28,748 nucleotides of DNA, taken from the NCBI GenBank assembly GCA_015680685.1, contig MNCI01020228.1:84953-113700 (forward strand), written 5' to 3'. Every line of letters starts with the position of its first letter. Position 1 is the stretch's first letter. The DNA is from Gnetum montanum. Taxonomy: Eukaryota; Streptophyta; Gnetopsida; Gnetales; Gnetaceae. Below, piece after piece: positions 8,810 through 18,225 of this stretch. A program made the position numbers and the translations under genes. The notes below the pieces were generated by a model. The model was not told where the DNA came from. It saw only the letters and a list, made by a program, of their open reading frames with translations, and ran no database searches.

Positions 8810-9088
8810 GTAAGTAGAGGTAAATATTCATCTCATTTAGAAATTCTTTTAAAACTATAATCCATGGTAGTTATCCCATGAACCTTTCCTTATTGAGACA
8901 TCTACCTGTAGACATTTACCATTAGACATCTACACATGAGGATAAACATGTACATCACGAGTTAGACATGGTATAGATGTCTACTAGTCAAGATAGATGT
9001 ATATCTTTTCATAAAAACCCCTCAATAACTATAATTACATAAAGCCAACACTTCATTTTCCCCTAATTTTTTCCACATCCAAGCATAG
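8810..9088 (+). other. Candidate intron before F ORF2
   Basis: A consensus donor, AAG|GTAAGT, lies at 8810-8815. Downstream is a CTAAT branch-like sequence in CCCCTAATTTTTTCC (about 9060-9075), a pyrimidine-rich tract and acceptors CCAAG (9083) or CATAG (9088). Fifteen bases after the second acceptor is the ATG of ORF2 at 9103. The segment is non-coding on both strands. Spliced expression of a downstream ORF is known for some LTR elements; here it is a prediction from motifs only. Confidence 0.35.
8895..9010 (+). promoter_or_regulatory. Internal AGACATCT / AGATGTCT motif cluster in F
   Basis: GAGACATCTACC, GTAGACATTTAC, TTAGACATCTACAC, TTAGACATGG, ATAGATGTCTACTAG and ATAGATGTATATC within about 115 bp. 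This is the LTR motif, at a similar density, lying between gag and ORF2 and within the candidate intron. It could be a second enhancer or promoter for ORF2. No convincing TATA box follows. Confidence 0.6.
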
Positions 9089-9102
9089 ATGACTAAGTCC
9101 AA

Positions 9103-10790
9103 ATGACCAGGGCTTCCTCAGCAATAGCAACTTGTGCATCTTCTTGTAGATTGATGGCTTACAAAAAGATTGCAACATCTAGGGATCCTCCTAGAAGAAA
9201 TAAGAATTTAAAGAGAGTATCTTCTAGCACTAAAAATTCTTTTACTCCTTAGTTTTGCTCCATTGATGCTTAGCACAAATTTGAGGTAATTCATTTTGTT
9301 ACTATCATTTTTGAGAGATCCCTTTGCTTTTAGCAACATTGTTAGAAGGAACTTATGGCATTTCTCCAAGTGTTGAACTAAGTATCCTTTATTTCTATGA
9401 ACTTTTGTATCCTTGAGATTCTCATCAAGGAATTTTATAGCAACATTGTAATTTCAAATGCTAGTGCTGGTTCTTTTACTTCCACTATTGGGAAAATGTT
9501 GATTGAAGTCACCTTGCAAGTTTTGAATGCCATCCTTGGTATTTCCAATTTTGATGTTCATACTGTTACAATTCATTCCATGTCTAACATTTTTACAAAT
9601 AGTGTGATCCATGTTTTTCATGATAATTTTTGTGATGCTTTGTTTGGCCAATTTGTGTCTTTGCATAGTGGAAAAGTTCTTAGGAGTCAGATGGCTTCAA
9701 ATGCTTCTACCCTCTCTCTCATTTTTATATAATATTATTGTAAAATGGGGAAGTTATAGTTATTTGTTGCTATCCCAAGCCTTTGTTCTTCGTTGTCTAC
9801 TCACTAGGTAGCCACTAGATTTGGGCCATATCCTATGTAGAGACATGTTAGGTCTCTTTACTAGGGAGAGCATCTATGGACATCCTCATCTCATTAATTT
9901 GTTCATCTATTAGAGAGGTGTTCCCATTCCTAATATGCCTTTCCTTAAAGGCAAGAGGAGCCTTGGTGAGTATTTGGAGAAAAGGAGCTTCATCCATGTT
10001 AATGCTATAGAACCTAGCACCAAGCCTCAGAAGTCAAGGAAGAAGGGATCTACATCACCTCCTTGGGCCTCTCCTTAATTGAGAAGGTCCTAATCATTTA
10101 GAAATTAGATGAGATCCACTCTTAAGAAGTTACTTAAGCCTTTTTCTCATACTATTGGATGATTGGCAAGAACCTCTCTTAACTTTGTAAGAGAATGGAT
10201 GTAGCTAGAGTACCTCTTCCTCCAGATGGATAACCATGTAAGGAGATCACCACTCCTTCCATATCAAACAGTGAGGAGGACTATTCATTTCCAATTGGAT
10301 ACTCGATAGTTGCTAGGACATCTTAGGCATATAACTTGGAAAATGTAATCAATTTTGAAGAGCTTAATGCACCACCCACACATGTCTAGGGGGAGATTCC
10401 TGATCCTATGCAGCTTGGACCCAGTTCTCTCCCTCATGGTGATGCTCCATAGACATTTGAGGAGCAAGCTATGGAGAGTATCTTTGGGACTTCATCTCAG
10501 TAGAGGCTAGCTGATTTGATCATGTATTAGAGAAAGGGTACTTCCTGATCCTCTCAGCAGGCACTATCTCATCCACCTACTTCATCACTGATTCGGGTGA
10601 AGCTTCTTCCCATGAGACATCTTGCACATGTTCCATTGTTAGATGATGACAATGAGCATGAGCATTATATCACCAGTACTTGTGCTAGCACCAACAATGA
10701 TGATGATGATGAGGAGACATACTAGCCCTCTTGTTCAATAGCTACCTTTGATGATGAGTCTGATGATGCCACTAATGTTTGTGACTAGGC
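9103..10790 (+). pseudogene. F ORF2: similar to 'putative plant transposon protein' domain, broken
   Basis: Second ORF of F, in the place of the env-like gene of Sireviruses. It starts MTRASSAIATCASS at 9103, with a basic segment SRDPPRRNKNLKR. The same frame holds to 9732 despite stops (TAG at two Q-like positions, TAG-TAG, TAA). The part 9397-9600 reads EILIKEFYSNIVISN, STIGKMLIEVTLQVLNAILGI. This resembles the REFYANL, V-RG-V-V-F-AIN-LLG pattern of the domain of unknown role common in plant transposon ORFs (Pfam PF20167, from memory). After a frameshift near 9740, RCLLTR, LGHILCRDML and HPHLINLFIY-RGVPIPNMPF fit its C-terminal half. The tail is low-complexity and acidic (NNDDDDEE, TFDDESDDATN). 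No transmembrane segment is evident, so a true envelope is unlikely. Function unknown. Confidence 0.62.
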
Positions 10791-10822
10791 TCCCTTGTTG
10801 GTCCCTCCTTTTGGGTGTTTTC

Positions 10823-10836
10823 AAAAAGGGGGAGAA
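10823..10836 (+). promoter_or_regulatory. Second polypurine tract of F
   Basis: AAAAAGGGGGAGAA directly after the end of ORF2 and about 370 bp before the 3' LTR. It is a better Copia PPT than the one at the LTR. Extra upstream PPT-like tracts have been reported for Sireviruses. Confidence 0.55.
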
Positions 10837-11188
10837 TTTTGTGAATCCTATAGATAGTTTTATATGGATATAGACTTGTTTGGATAAGATAGTATGTTAT
10901 AATCTTTTGGCTTTTGTATGTGATGGTGGATAGTGTTTATGTATATGAAAAGATGTGTTTTTGGTAGCATGATATATTATGAGATAGGTTTGGCATTTGG
11001 ATAGTTTATGGAGACTTCTTGGTGTTATCAATTTTTTTTTACCCTTTTCTTTGAGCCTTTTATCTCTATTTCAATGTTACTGTCTATTGCCATTAGAATT
11101 TATAAATATTAAATGCTTTTATTGTTTATCATTTAATTTATATGCTATGAATGATACTAACTTATTTTCTTAAGGTTTGGACATTACC
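10837..11188 (+). other. F non-coding region between the two purine tracts
   Basis: About 350 bp, T-rich, no ORF. It contains GTTTATGTATATG and TTTTGTATGTGATG segments and nothing else recognised. Confidence 0.5.
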
Positions 11189-11201
11189 AAAAATGGGGAG
11201 A
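11189..11201 (+). promoter_or_regulatory. F polypurine tract
   Basis: AAAAATGGGGAGA immediately upstream of the 3' LTR start (T)TGTTGACC. It primes plus-strand synthesis. The T within the tract may be a later mutation. Confidence 0.85.
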
Positions 11202-11202
11202 T

Positions 11203-12272
11203 TGTTGACCTTTTGGTATGTGAAAACATTAAAAGAACTGAAGAATGTAGATTGTATGTATGTAATGATAATTTTGTAAGGCCATGAACAATAACTTCAC
11301 ATGGAGTCCTAAGATTTCAATAAATGAGATCTATGTTGCAAAGTCAAAATGAAGACTACATAGACAAGATAAGAGCATGGATAAAAATGGAGTCTACAAG
11401 CCAAACTAAGGTGTTTTAAAGACTACAAAGATGTCAAATTGATAAGGAAATTCCTTGGACTCCAAAATTAAATAGTGAAGTAGATGTCTATGAAAAAAAG
11501 AAAACGTCTATTCTCAAAGATAGATGTCTATAGGTAGATGTCTACTCTTTCAAGTAGATGTCTCTCCTACATTATGGGCTATCTCAAGTGGACATCTAAA
11601 CTTCAAAGTATATGTCTATGCTAGCCTTTTGATAGCTGTTACATGAATTCCAAGGATTTTTCAAAAACTTTGATGCAATAAGACAATGTGAAAATCTTGA
11701 AAATTGAATAAGCACTATTGATAGAAAGATTCATCATTAGTAGTGAATTTATCTTTGCTCTTCATTGGAATATCATTTGCTTATTTTGATTGTATTGAGC
11801 TTCAAATAAAAGGATCTATAAATTCAATTACACTCTTTCCTTATTTCTTTCACTTCTTTCTTATAGCCTTGTGGGGTTGATATGATTCTTGCAAGAAGAC
11901 ATCCTTGTTGAACTTATTAAGATCTTGTGGGATTGAGTGGTTTTGCAGTGTCAAAACACTTTAGTGCAAAAGATCAATTTTGTAAAGGTTATGGGATCGT
12001 CTAAACCACATTTTTGAGCTTATTAGGATCTCGCAGGGTTGAATGGTTTCATGGTGACAAAACACTTCGAAGTGGAGCTTAAAGCTTGTATAGAGTGTGG
12101 AATCCTTCAAATCACATTTTGAAGAAACAAAGTCTAAAGATGTGCATGGATTCTACTCTCTAAGTGTGGGCATATCCAAGTTGGGGAACCATGTAAAATT
12201 GGTGTGTTTTTATGGCTGTAGCAATTTTAATTTGGGGAAATTATTGAATCCCCCTTCTAAGTTCTTGATCCA
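11203..12272 (+). mobile_element. F 3' LTR
   Basis: Starts TGTTGACCTTTTGGTATGTG after the PPT and ends TTCTTGATCCA. Same order of blocks as the 5' LTR, including the AGACATCT cluster (11425-11615) and the CTTGTGGGATTGAGTGGTTT units (11920-12050). The TATA-like sequence is weaker than in the 5' copy. Confidence 0.9.
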
Positions 12273-12273
12273 A

Positions 12274-12278
12274 AAGGG
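12274..12278. repeat. Probable target duplication of F, right copy (AAGGG)
   Basis: AAGGG followed by ATTCTTTG, which reads on the minus strand as the codons just before LRIYAQGRL in D gag. Confidence 0.55.
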
Positions 12279-13708
12279 ATTCTTTGATTTTGTTTCTTAA
12301 CCCACTAATGATATTCCATAGTTATTTCCTTTGAGAGAATCCATGGCTTAGGCATCTATGCAATAATGAATAGTATTTATCCATTGTTGCATCAAGGGAT
12401 TCATGTGTCCCTTGCAACATCAAGGAACTCATGTGTCCCTTACTTTCATTCTTGGATTTTTTTCCTTAAGTTTGATACTTTAGAATAAGTTTGCTATTTG
12501 TCATTGAAAAGTTTTAGAATAGTACTCATCTTCTGAATGGTTCTAGTTTTAAAGATCTATACCAACTTTCTGCTTCCTTAATGAGTATTCTAGGAAATAA
12601 CTTTAATTTCTACTAATCATTTTCTATATTCTGTAGGGTGCATGCATCATGGAAGACTTGGAGGTGATGTTGCAGATCTACATTATATCCTCCTTTGAAC
12701 TTTAGAATATTTTTCATATTAAGTCACTTGATGTGACTATCCCTTATATCCTTGGTGGTTATGTACACTACTCTTCAAATATTAATCATACTATGAGTGG
12801 TTAGTAGGGGTTCTTTATAATCTTTAGGTTTGTAAGCTTTGTTGTCTTTGTGATCCCTTCAATGCTCATGATGCTCTATTCTTCCATGCCTAATTTATCT
12901 TTCTCTATCTTCTTCATCATCTTTCATGTTTTTCAAATGTCTTCTTCTTGTATCAACACACCTCTCATAATCCCTTCTCCTTTCCCTATCATGATCCCTT
13001 GCTCTTTGTTCTTCCTTGTCAAAGTTTATTAATGAGTGTAATGAAGAGGATGGGGGGGTTGAAGCTAGTTCTCCTTCTTTGAGTCTTAGATTTATCCCTT
13101 CTAGATCTATTAGAGATTTTAGGTCTTAAATTATTCTTAAGTCTAATGTTTGCCTCATCTCTTCTTAAAATATTTGGAAGGGCTGAATGTAACTTTGTTT
13201 TTGTAGGATCTTTAATGCATATAACTAGTATTTTAGAAGTGGATCTATGAGTTTGGTGAGATTTTCTAGCTTTATATGATTCTTCTTCTTTTTTCTCACT
13301 AAGGATAATTACATGTGGTACTTTATTTCCTTTCTCTTGTCCATATCTTGCTACCATTATAGCATCCCTTCTTGCTTGTGCTTTAATTGGTTGATATGGA
13401 CTAGTCATGTTCTTGGTAACTTGGTATCCTTATTGTACATGTTCAAGATTTGACTTAATATGGGCTACTTGAAGCATATATGATGCTAAACATTTTTGTT
13501 GCAAGATAATATTGCACTGTAAGTCTCTCCATATAAATTGTTTATCCTAGTGGCAAATAACTATGAAATTAGGATAATAAGGATTAGTATGAGCATATGA
13601 TATTCTTGTTTGCATTGGTGCATTCCAATTATCTTCATTATAATCTCTATCATTTCTTTTATTAAGATCAATAGTAGGTGGAGATTTCACTTTAGGTTTG
13701 AAAGCCAT
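12279..13708 (-). pseudogene. D gag, N-terminal part (right of the F insertion)
   Basis: On the minus strand an ATG at 13708-13706 opens MAFKPKVKSPPTIDLNKR. One frame runs to 13019 with only two stops. It contains PNFIVICH-DKQFIWRDLQCNII, which matches FTFILHQDEQLHWRDLEGNIV of B1 gag, and SPYQPIKAQARRDA, which matches EYHPTEAQHQRDL. A Lys/Arg-rich region follows. From about 12700 down to 12279 the capsid core is seen in shifted frames: HHLQVFHDACTLQNIEN, IKEAESWYRSL and GLRNKIKESL. The last residues join LRIYAQGRL on the other side of F. Stops and frameshifts make it dead. It is the best evidence that D and B are sister families. Confidence 0.82.
12387..12439 (+). repeat. Short tandem duplication in D gag
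   Basis: TTGCATCAAGGGATTCATGTGTCCC is followed at once by TTGCAACATCAAGGAACTCATGTGTCCC. B1 gag has one copy at this place (around 22310), so the duplication is specific to D. Confidence 0.75.
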
Positions 13709-13833
13709 TTTAATGTGGGTGATGCTTAAGCATGTGTGTGTTTTAAAAACTTATTTTGAGTATGAAAGATAGGCATAGTAATTCTTGATACAATGAACTA
13801 TGTAAAATCAACTAACTAGCAAATAATGATACA

Positions 13834-13851
13834 TCCCTGGTAACAACGCTA
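13834..13851 (-). promoter_or_regulatory. D primer-binding site (tRNA-Asp type)
   Basis: Minus strand reads TAGCGTTGTTACCAGGGA, one base after the LTR end TCATCA. It matches TGGCGCCGTTGCCGGGGA, the complement of plant tRNA-Asp, with five differences, all transitions. It fixes the orientation of D. Confidence 0.82.
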
Positions 13852-13852
13852 A

Positions 13853-14707
13853 TGATGAGCAATAGATAATTAGAACACTCAACCATACAAGTTATAAGTG
13901 TTTATGCACAACTAGATCATAATCCATGGATGGACAATGTAAGTATACTAGTGAGTTAATAGTTAGTTCATGATTGTTATCTTCCCACTTAGAGTTAGCA
14001 AGGTGCAAAATGCATGGTTTAACTCTTAGTAAGGTATACAATAGCATGATGTTGATTAACTTTAATTATGCTAAGTGTAAACGTAGTGAAGATGAATACA
14101 AATTCTATCTCTAAGTATAATGAAAATGTAAAACTATTTTATCATATGGAAATAAGTATATGTTCCTAGTTTTTAGTACACATCTTGGGTTGATGTAATT
14201 GTTATTAAGATTACTAAGTAACTTTACTACTAAGAAAATCAAGCACATTCACTACTAGAATACAATTACACTTCACACTTGAAACCAATGGTACTCATTC
14301 TGCCTTACTAATGAACTTTAGAATGTTAAATGACTTAGTAAAATTAAACAACATGGAAAAGTAAATATATTATTTGTGATATGCTGCAATGATGAAGAAA
14401 AATCTCAATCTTTACTATTGTTCATAAATTGTGTCCAAGAATAATCCACTCAGATAAAGATTTTGTACAACTGTAATTCACCACACTATGGACATTCATA
14501 ACTAACTCTAATTTCAGGAAAAAAAACTACAATAATTTTGCTAACTATTTGGCTCAAACTTATTTTCAACATGATGATGTGCTTGTATTTATAGGTATGA
14601 TCATATCCCACTACATCACATCTATAACAAGGTATGTTGAGAAATGATATCGCATCTCTGATATCATAAATATGATATCCTAGTCCATGAAAATAAGTAT
14701 TTCATCA
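13853..14707 (-). mobile_element. D 5' LTR (complete, 855 bp)
   Basis: Minus-strand LTR from TGATGAAATACTTA (14707 leftward) to TGCTCATCA (13853). The inner edge abuts the PBS and the outer edge abuts CTTAT. The TATA box reads TATTTATA on plus at 14586-14593. Three GATATC palindromes lie upstream of it at 14646-14651, 14660-14665 and 14674-14679. Confidence 0.85.
14586..14593 (-). promoter_or_regulatory. TATA box of D LTR
   Basis: TATAAATA on the minus strand, context ACCTATAAATACAAGC. Three GATATC palindromes lie 50-95 bp upstream. Confidence 0.6.
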
Positions 14708-14712
14708 CTTAT
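14708..14712. repeat. Target site duplication of D, right copy (CTTAT)
   Basis: CTTAT directly follows the D terminus TTTCATCA and matches 4390-4394. Confidence 0.82.
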
Positions 14713-15247
14713 TCTACCATTGATGCCTTAAACATCAAAAGACTAGAAATATACATAAAACATTAAAATCATAAAAATATTTATTTAATTCTCATTTTCT
14801 TAAGCTATGACAATTCATCTTTACCCAAGGAGGTCATAACTATATGACATAGTGTTCAACCATTGAGGTTGTGACTAAAAGTCATTTTTATTGCATTTTA
14901 TACGTGGTGAAATACCTATCCCTAAGAGGGATTGCAACATAAGCATTACACCTATTCCCAAAGGGGATTGCAATGCATGTGTATTTATTTTTCTATTTCT
15001 TTTAATTGTAAATCCCATAAAAATTATAAAACATAAAATTATAAATATTTTCTTGATCTCTCATCATGGTAGCATAGGCTCTTACTATATCATATGTATT
15101 ATATTATTTTCTATATTTACTAAATGCAACAATATACACAAGTGTTTGAGGCAATCCACTGAACATCATCCTCGAAGCTTATGACCAGATCACATTGTAA
15201 TTTATATGAAAAATTCCATTGGTCCAAAATAGGTGGGGCCCCTATTA
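14713..15247 (+). mobile_element. Right part of element E 5' LTR
   Basis: AT-rich non-coding DNA leading to CCCCTATTA, then a decayed PBS at 15249. The last bases correspond to the B-type LTR end TCATCA with C-to-T and T-to-C changes. It has a local 36-bp tandem repeat (CCTATCCCTAAGAGGGATTG at 14915 and CCTATTCCCAAAGGGGATTG at 14951). Together with 3610-4389 it would be the LTR that D split. Confidence 0.42.
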
Positions 15248-15248
15248 T

Positions 15249-15266
15249 TGGTATCATTATTGAGAA
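15249..15266 (+). promoter_or_regulatory. E primer-binding site (tRNA-Asp type), heavily mutated
   Basis: TGGTATCATTATTGAGAA against TGGCGCCGTTGCCGGGGA: nine differences, every one C-to-T or G-to-A. The position fits, about 100 bp before the gag start region. On identity alone it would be weak; the one-sided mutation pattern supports it. Confidence 0.5.
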
Positions 15267-15368
15267 GGACATTAGTAAATTTTTTGGAAATACTGGTATA
15301 TTCTTGAATTTAACTTTCTTTTTAAAATCAAGTATGTGTTTTAAGTATTGTGTGTGTAAGTTGTGAAC

Positions 15369-17600
15369 ATGAACCATATGATAAATAGTACCAAGAGTTC
15401 ATCGAGGATTTCAAAAATGCACTAAAAGAAAAAGAAAGAATTTTGGCATCTTTGAGAACTCAAAGGATAAGATCCTTTAACCAATTATGTTGACTTGTCA
15501 TCAGGATAAGAAAGGAAGGTAAAAAGATGCTCATGGGTGGTTTTGAAGGGAACCAGTTGTGTCTTCACCTGATGATCTCAAAGAAGCCTTGATCAACATG
15601 GGTGTAGAGGATGGATGCACTACATACAAGGCTCATGAGACTATGTATTATGATTATAAGCATTTTTATGTGTATGATCTTCATGATTGAATGGCGAAAG
15701 ATGAGGCAAGTTGTAGCTTTCCATTTGGGCATTTAGTTGAAGAGTAAGAGGATAAAGTCAAGAAGAAAGGCAAAGGAATAATTTGCCATGAAGGCCATGG
15801 TTAGGCATCTTTATTGCATGTGTAGCTAAAACTTTGAATGATGAAATCCTTCAAAAGTTTGAGTACTTGCATTTATCTAGACCTTCTAATGATGAGGATG
15901 ATTCTATTTTGTTTGACTAGGATGATTATCACGAGTTAACTAAAGTTATACACATTTCAAGAAAGTATGTTTGTGATAATAAAATCAAATGAATCAACAT
16001 GATTGATGTACCAATATATAGAGGGTATACCAATAATGATCCCTAGCCCCATATGGAAGCCTTTGACAATGCTTGTTATCTCTAAGGAATCCTGAGCGAT
16101 TAGCAAAAGCTATGGTTGTTTCCTTGCATCTTCATCAGTCATGAAGAAACCTAGTACAAATCCTTGTCCCTTAGATCAACTTACATATGGGTAGATATGG
16201 TTAGAATATTTAGGCCAAATTTTAAATCTATGCTAAAATTTCAAAAATTTGGAAGCAAATGGCTAGATGAAAATAGGTAGTTGTGAATCTCCTGACATCA
16301 CCATGAATAGGTATATGAAAAATGCTCACTATTTCCTGAACCATGGTTTTAGCCACAAATAGTAGTTGATGCACATTATAGAAAAACTAATGTAAGAGAA
16401 AAGAGAGTGTATGGATATGTATGTAATAGACTAGGGTCATTAAAATTTCATGGTCCAAATCAAATCTCTCTTGGACATCATCTCTAGCATGGAAGATGAG
16501 TGGTGAAAGCAATAGTTAGCTAAGAAGTATAATTAAGACCCATAACACAAATGAGATGTCAAAATGTTAAAGGTATTACTGAATCTCCCACTATATTTGA
16601 GGCCCTAACATAAGATTAAATTAAAATAAACAAGGTCTCTACAAAATTGGCCCACAAAGTGGATTGGGTTTGTGATGCAATGGATGGAAAGATGACCACT
16701 ACGTTTAATGACATTGAGGATAAGATGGTTAAAGTTGTAACCAAAGAAATTGCACCTCCTAAATACCAAAATATCATGATGAAAAGGATAGAGGGAAGCT
16801 ATCTTATTCTAAGAGCATTCAAGAAGATTCAAATGAGGCTTCCTCATCCTCTAATGGTAAGGATCATTCTGAATACTGCACAGTCCCTCATGATTCATAG
16901 TGCTACCTAGTCATGGCTCATATGATTGATGAGATAGGATGATTCGAAATACCTTTGAGTTCTAGATTTTTCAAGAGGTAAATAAGGAGGAATCTATACC
17001 TTAGCTATTTACACTATCCTGGTGGTATGTATTCATAGCCCATGCAATAGTACCAATAGTGGAAAGCTTCAAATTCTTAGGATGCTACTCCATGGAATCT
17101 TCTAACTTTAATGTAATAAAAAATGGTTCTTCTTGTCAATACCTAATTTTTTGGTATACAATCAAGTGCTTATCAATCCCTAATGATGATAACTCAATAG
17201 TATCTACCTATTTCAAGCAATCCTACCAACCATGCTTCCTAGCAACAATATTAACAACTTCTAATTCCTGGTCTCATGCAATGTGAGATCCCTAATTAGT
17301 TGTACCCAAGGGAGTTCAAATCATGTAATATTTCCCATTGTATCAATCCTACTTATATCCATGTATCTAGGTAATATTACTAGTCTCCTATTGGTTTGAT
17401 TATGGGGGAAGTTTGAGGTCTTATGCTAGGAAATTCAGTCGCAACTAGAGACATGAGCCATGGAACTAGGTTTACATCACCCTCTCCATCTTATGGAAAG
17501 AAAATTCATTTACATCAAAATAAAGTGCACACTTAGGAGATCTTAGTGAAGATCCATGATCATAACCAAAATGCGATACCTAATTTAGAAATAAGTTCTA
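15369..17600 (+). pseudogene. E gag, strongly decayed
   Basis: Broken coding sequence of an Athila/Tat-type gag. An ATG at 15369 opens MNHMINSTKSSSRISK in one frame. Readable pieces in shifting frames are LINMGVEDGCTTYKAHETMYYDY (about 15590-15660, shown in part), MEAFDNACYL near 16050, which fits the FxDACxL start of the retrotransposon gag core, and a helix-rich piece KVDWVCDAMDGKMTTTF (16650-16710) placed like KVDQMWDSLDNRFQTI of B1. The rest to 17600 is Pro/Ser/Tyr-rich or unreadable, as expected for the gag linker. Stops occur every 20-40 codons. The call rests on the order of weak matches plus the clear protease fragment that follows. Confidence 0.55.
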
Positions 17601-17739
17601 AATCTATGTTTAGTAGAGGTTATAAAATGATACCTAACGGTGATTTTATCATCATTTTCATATCTATGGTGGCATTGTGGGTGGTTAAGAAAGGATATTT
17701 TCCCAAAAAGTGATCAAATATTAGTAGTCCCAAGGTGGA

Positions 17740-18225
17740 AATCCATATTGGTAAAAAGGATCATTGCCTAACTCTCTATGACTTTCATTTAGGAGTTAAT
17801 CTCATCTTGTTGTTGTAGTAACTTGATTTGCAGCTTCATCTTTTCAAGCATATTAACATTCAATTGGAGGTGGTGAACCAATCATACACACATCCCATGG
17901 GACATGTATCTAATGTAATGAATTTTTTTGCAAGTTGGTCATACCACACTAATTTCTTGATGATTAAGTTAGAAAGTAAGATGGAAAAAGATCTTCTTGT
18001 TATCATGGGAAGAACCTAGTTAAGCATTGCTAATGCTAGGTTAGTTTTCCAATACCTCCATCTCAAGATTGGCAAAAGAAATGAGACTAGAAGAATGAAT
18101 TTAAAGAGAATAACTTATGATCCTTCCCAATATTACTACACAATGCACATGAGCCATTTAAGCAAGCTAGAAGGAACACTTAATGAGCAATACTTGGTGG
18201 ATTGTAATGAATGTCTTTCAACTTA
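17740..18225 (+). pseudogene. E aspartic protease domain, broken
   Basis: Retropepsin-like domain that would cleave the polyprotein. Frame 2 reads LEVVNQSYTHPMGHV (about 17857-17900), SWSYHTNFLMIKLESKM and LLVIMGRT-stop-LSIANARLVF. This matches the usual LxxANxSxxxPxGxVEDV, YPxDFxVI and ILGRPWLATA pattern downstream of the catalytic DSG in Athila/Tat elements. The catalytic motif itself is lost: the expected place near 17790-17800 reads FHLGVNLILL. The TAG at 18017-18019 replaces the Trp of GRPWL (TGG to TAG). Similarity ends near 18225; RT and integrase do not follow. Confidence 0.75.

Larger units (their letters stand above)
5815..12272 (+). mobile_element. Element F: Sirevirus-like Ty1/Copia element with second ORF and no pol
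   Basis: About 6.46 kb. It has two long direct LTRs (1059 and 1070 bp) starting TGTTGA and ending CCA, a PBS like the initiator tRNA-Met complement, a gag with UBN2-type core and two CCHC knuckles, a second ORF, and a polypurine tract AAAAATGGGGAGA directly before the 3' LTR. Only about 600 bp separate the last knuckle from the second ORF, so no room exists for protease, integrase, RT or RNase H. The LTRs differ by roughly 10-15 percent by eye, so the insertion is old. It lies in D gag in the opposite orientation. Placement among Sireviruses rests on gag similarity, a second ORF in the env-like position, palindromic LTR motifs and a duplicated purine tract. Confidence 0.88.
4395..14707 (-). 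mobile_element. Element D: Athila/Tat-type Gypsy retrotransposon, minus strand, interrupted by F
   Basis: The element reads right to left: 5' LTR 14707-13853, PBS 13851-13834, gag 13708-12279, element F (5815-12272), rest of gag 5808-4868, and a truncated 3' LTR 4857-4395. Both outer ends carry the TGATGA/TCATCA inverted termini and are flanked by CTTAT. Protease, RT and integrase are absent, as is the 5' half of the 3' LTR; the deletion joint is near 4858-4868. Its gag matches B1 gag in order and sequence, so D and B are related families. Confidence 0.85.

Noticed and set aside
9103-10790. True retroviral-type envelope gene in F
   Set aside because: No signal peptide, transmembrane segment or furin-type site is visible, and the conserved patterns fit the plant transposon-associated domain better.
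13019-13408. Separate basic 129-codon gene on the minus strand
   Set aside because: It is in frame with the D gag start at 13708 and is its Lys/Arg-rich middle part, not a gene of its own.
14891-15377. Short ORFs on both strands around 15.1 kb
   Set aside because: They overlap the E LTR end and PBS, are AT-rich and show no domain.
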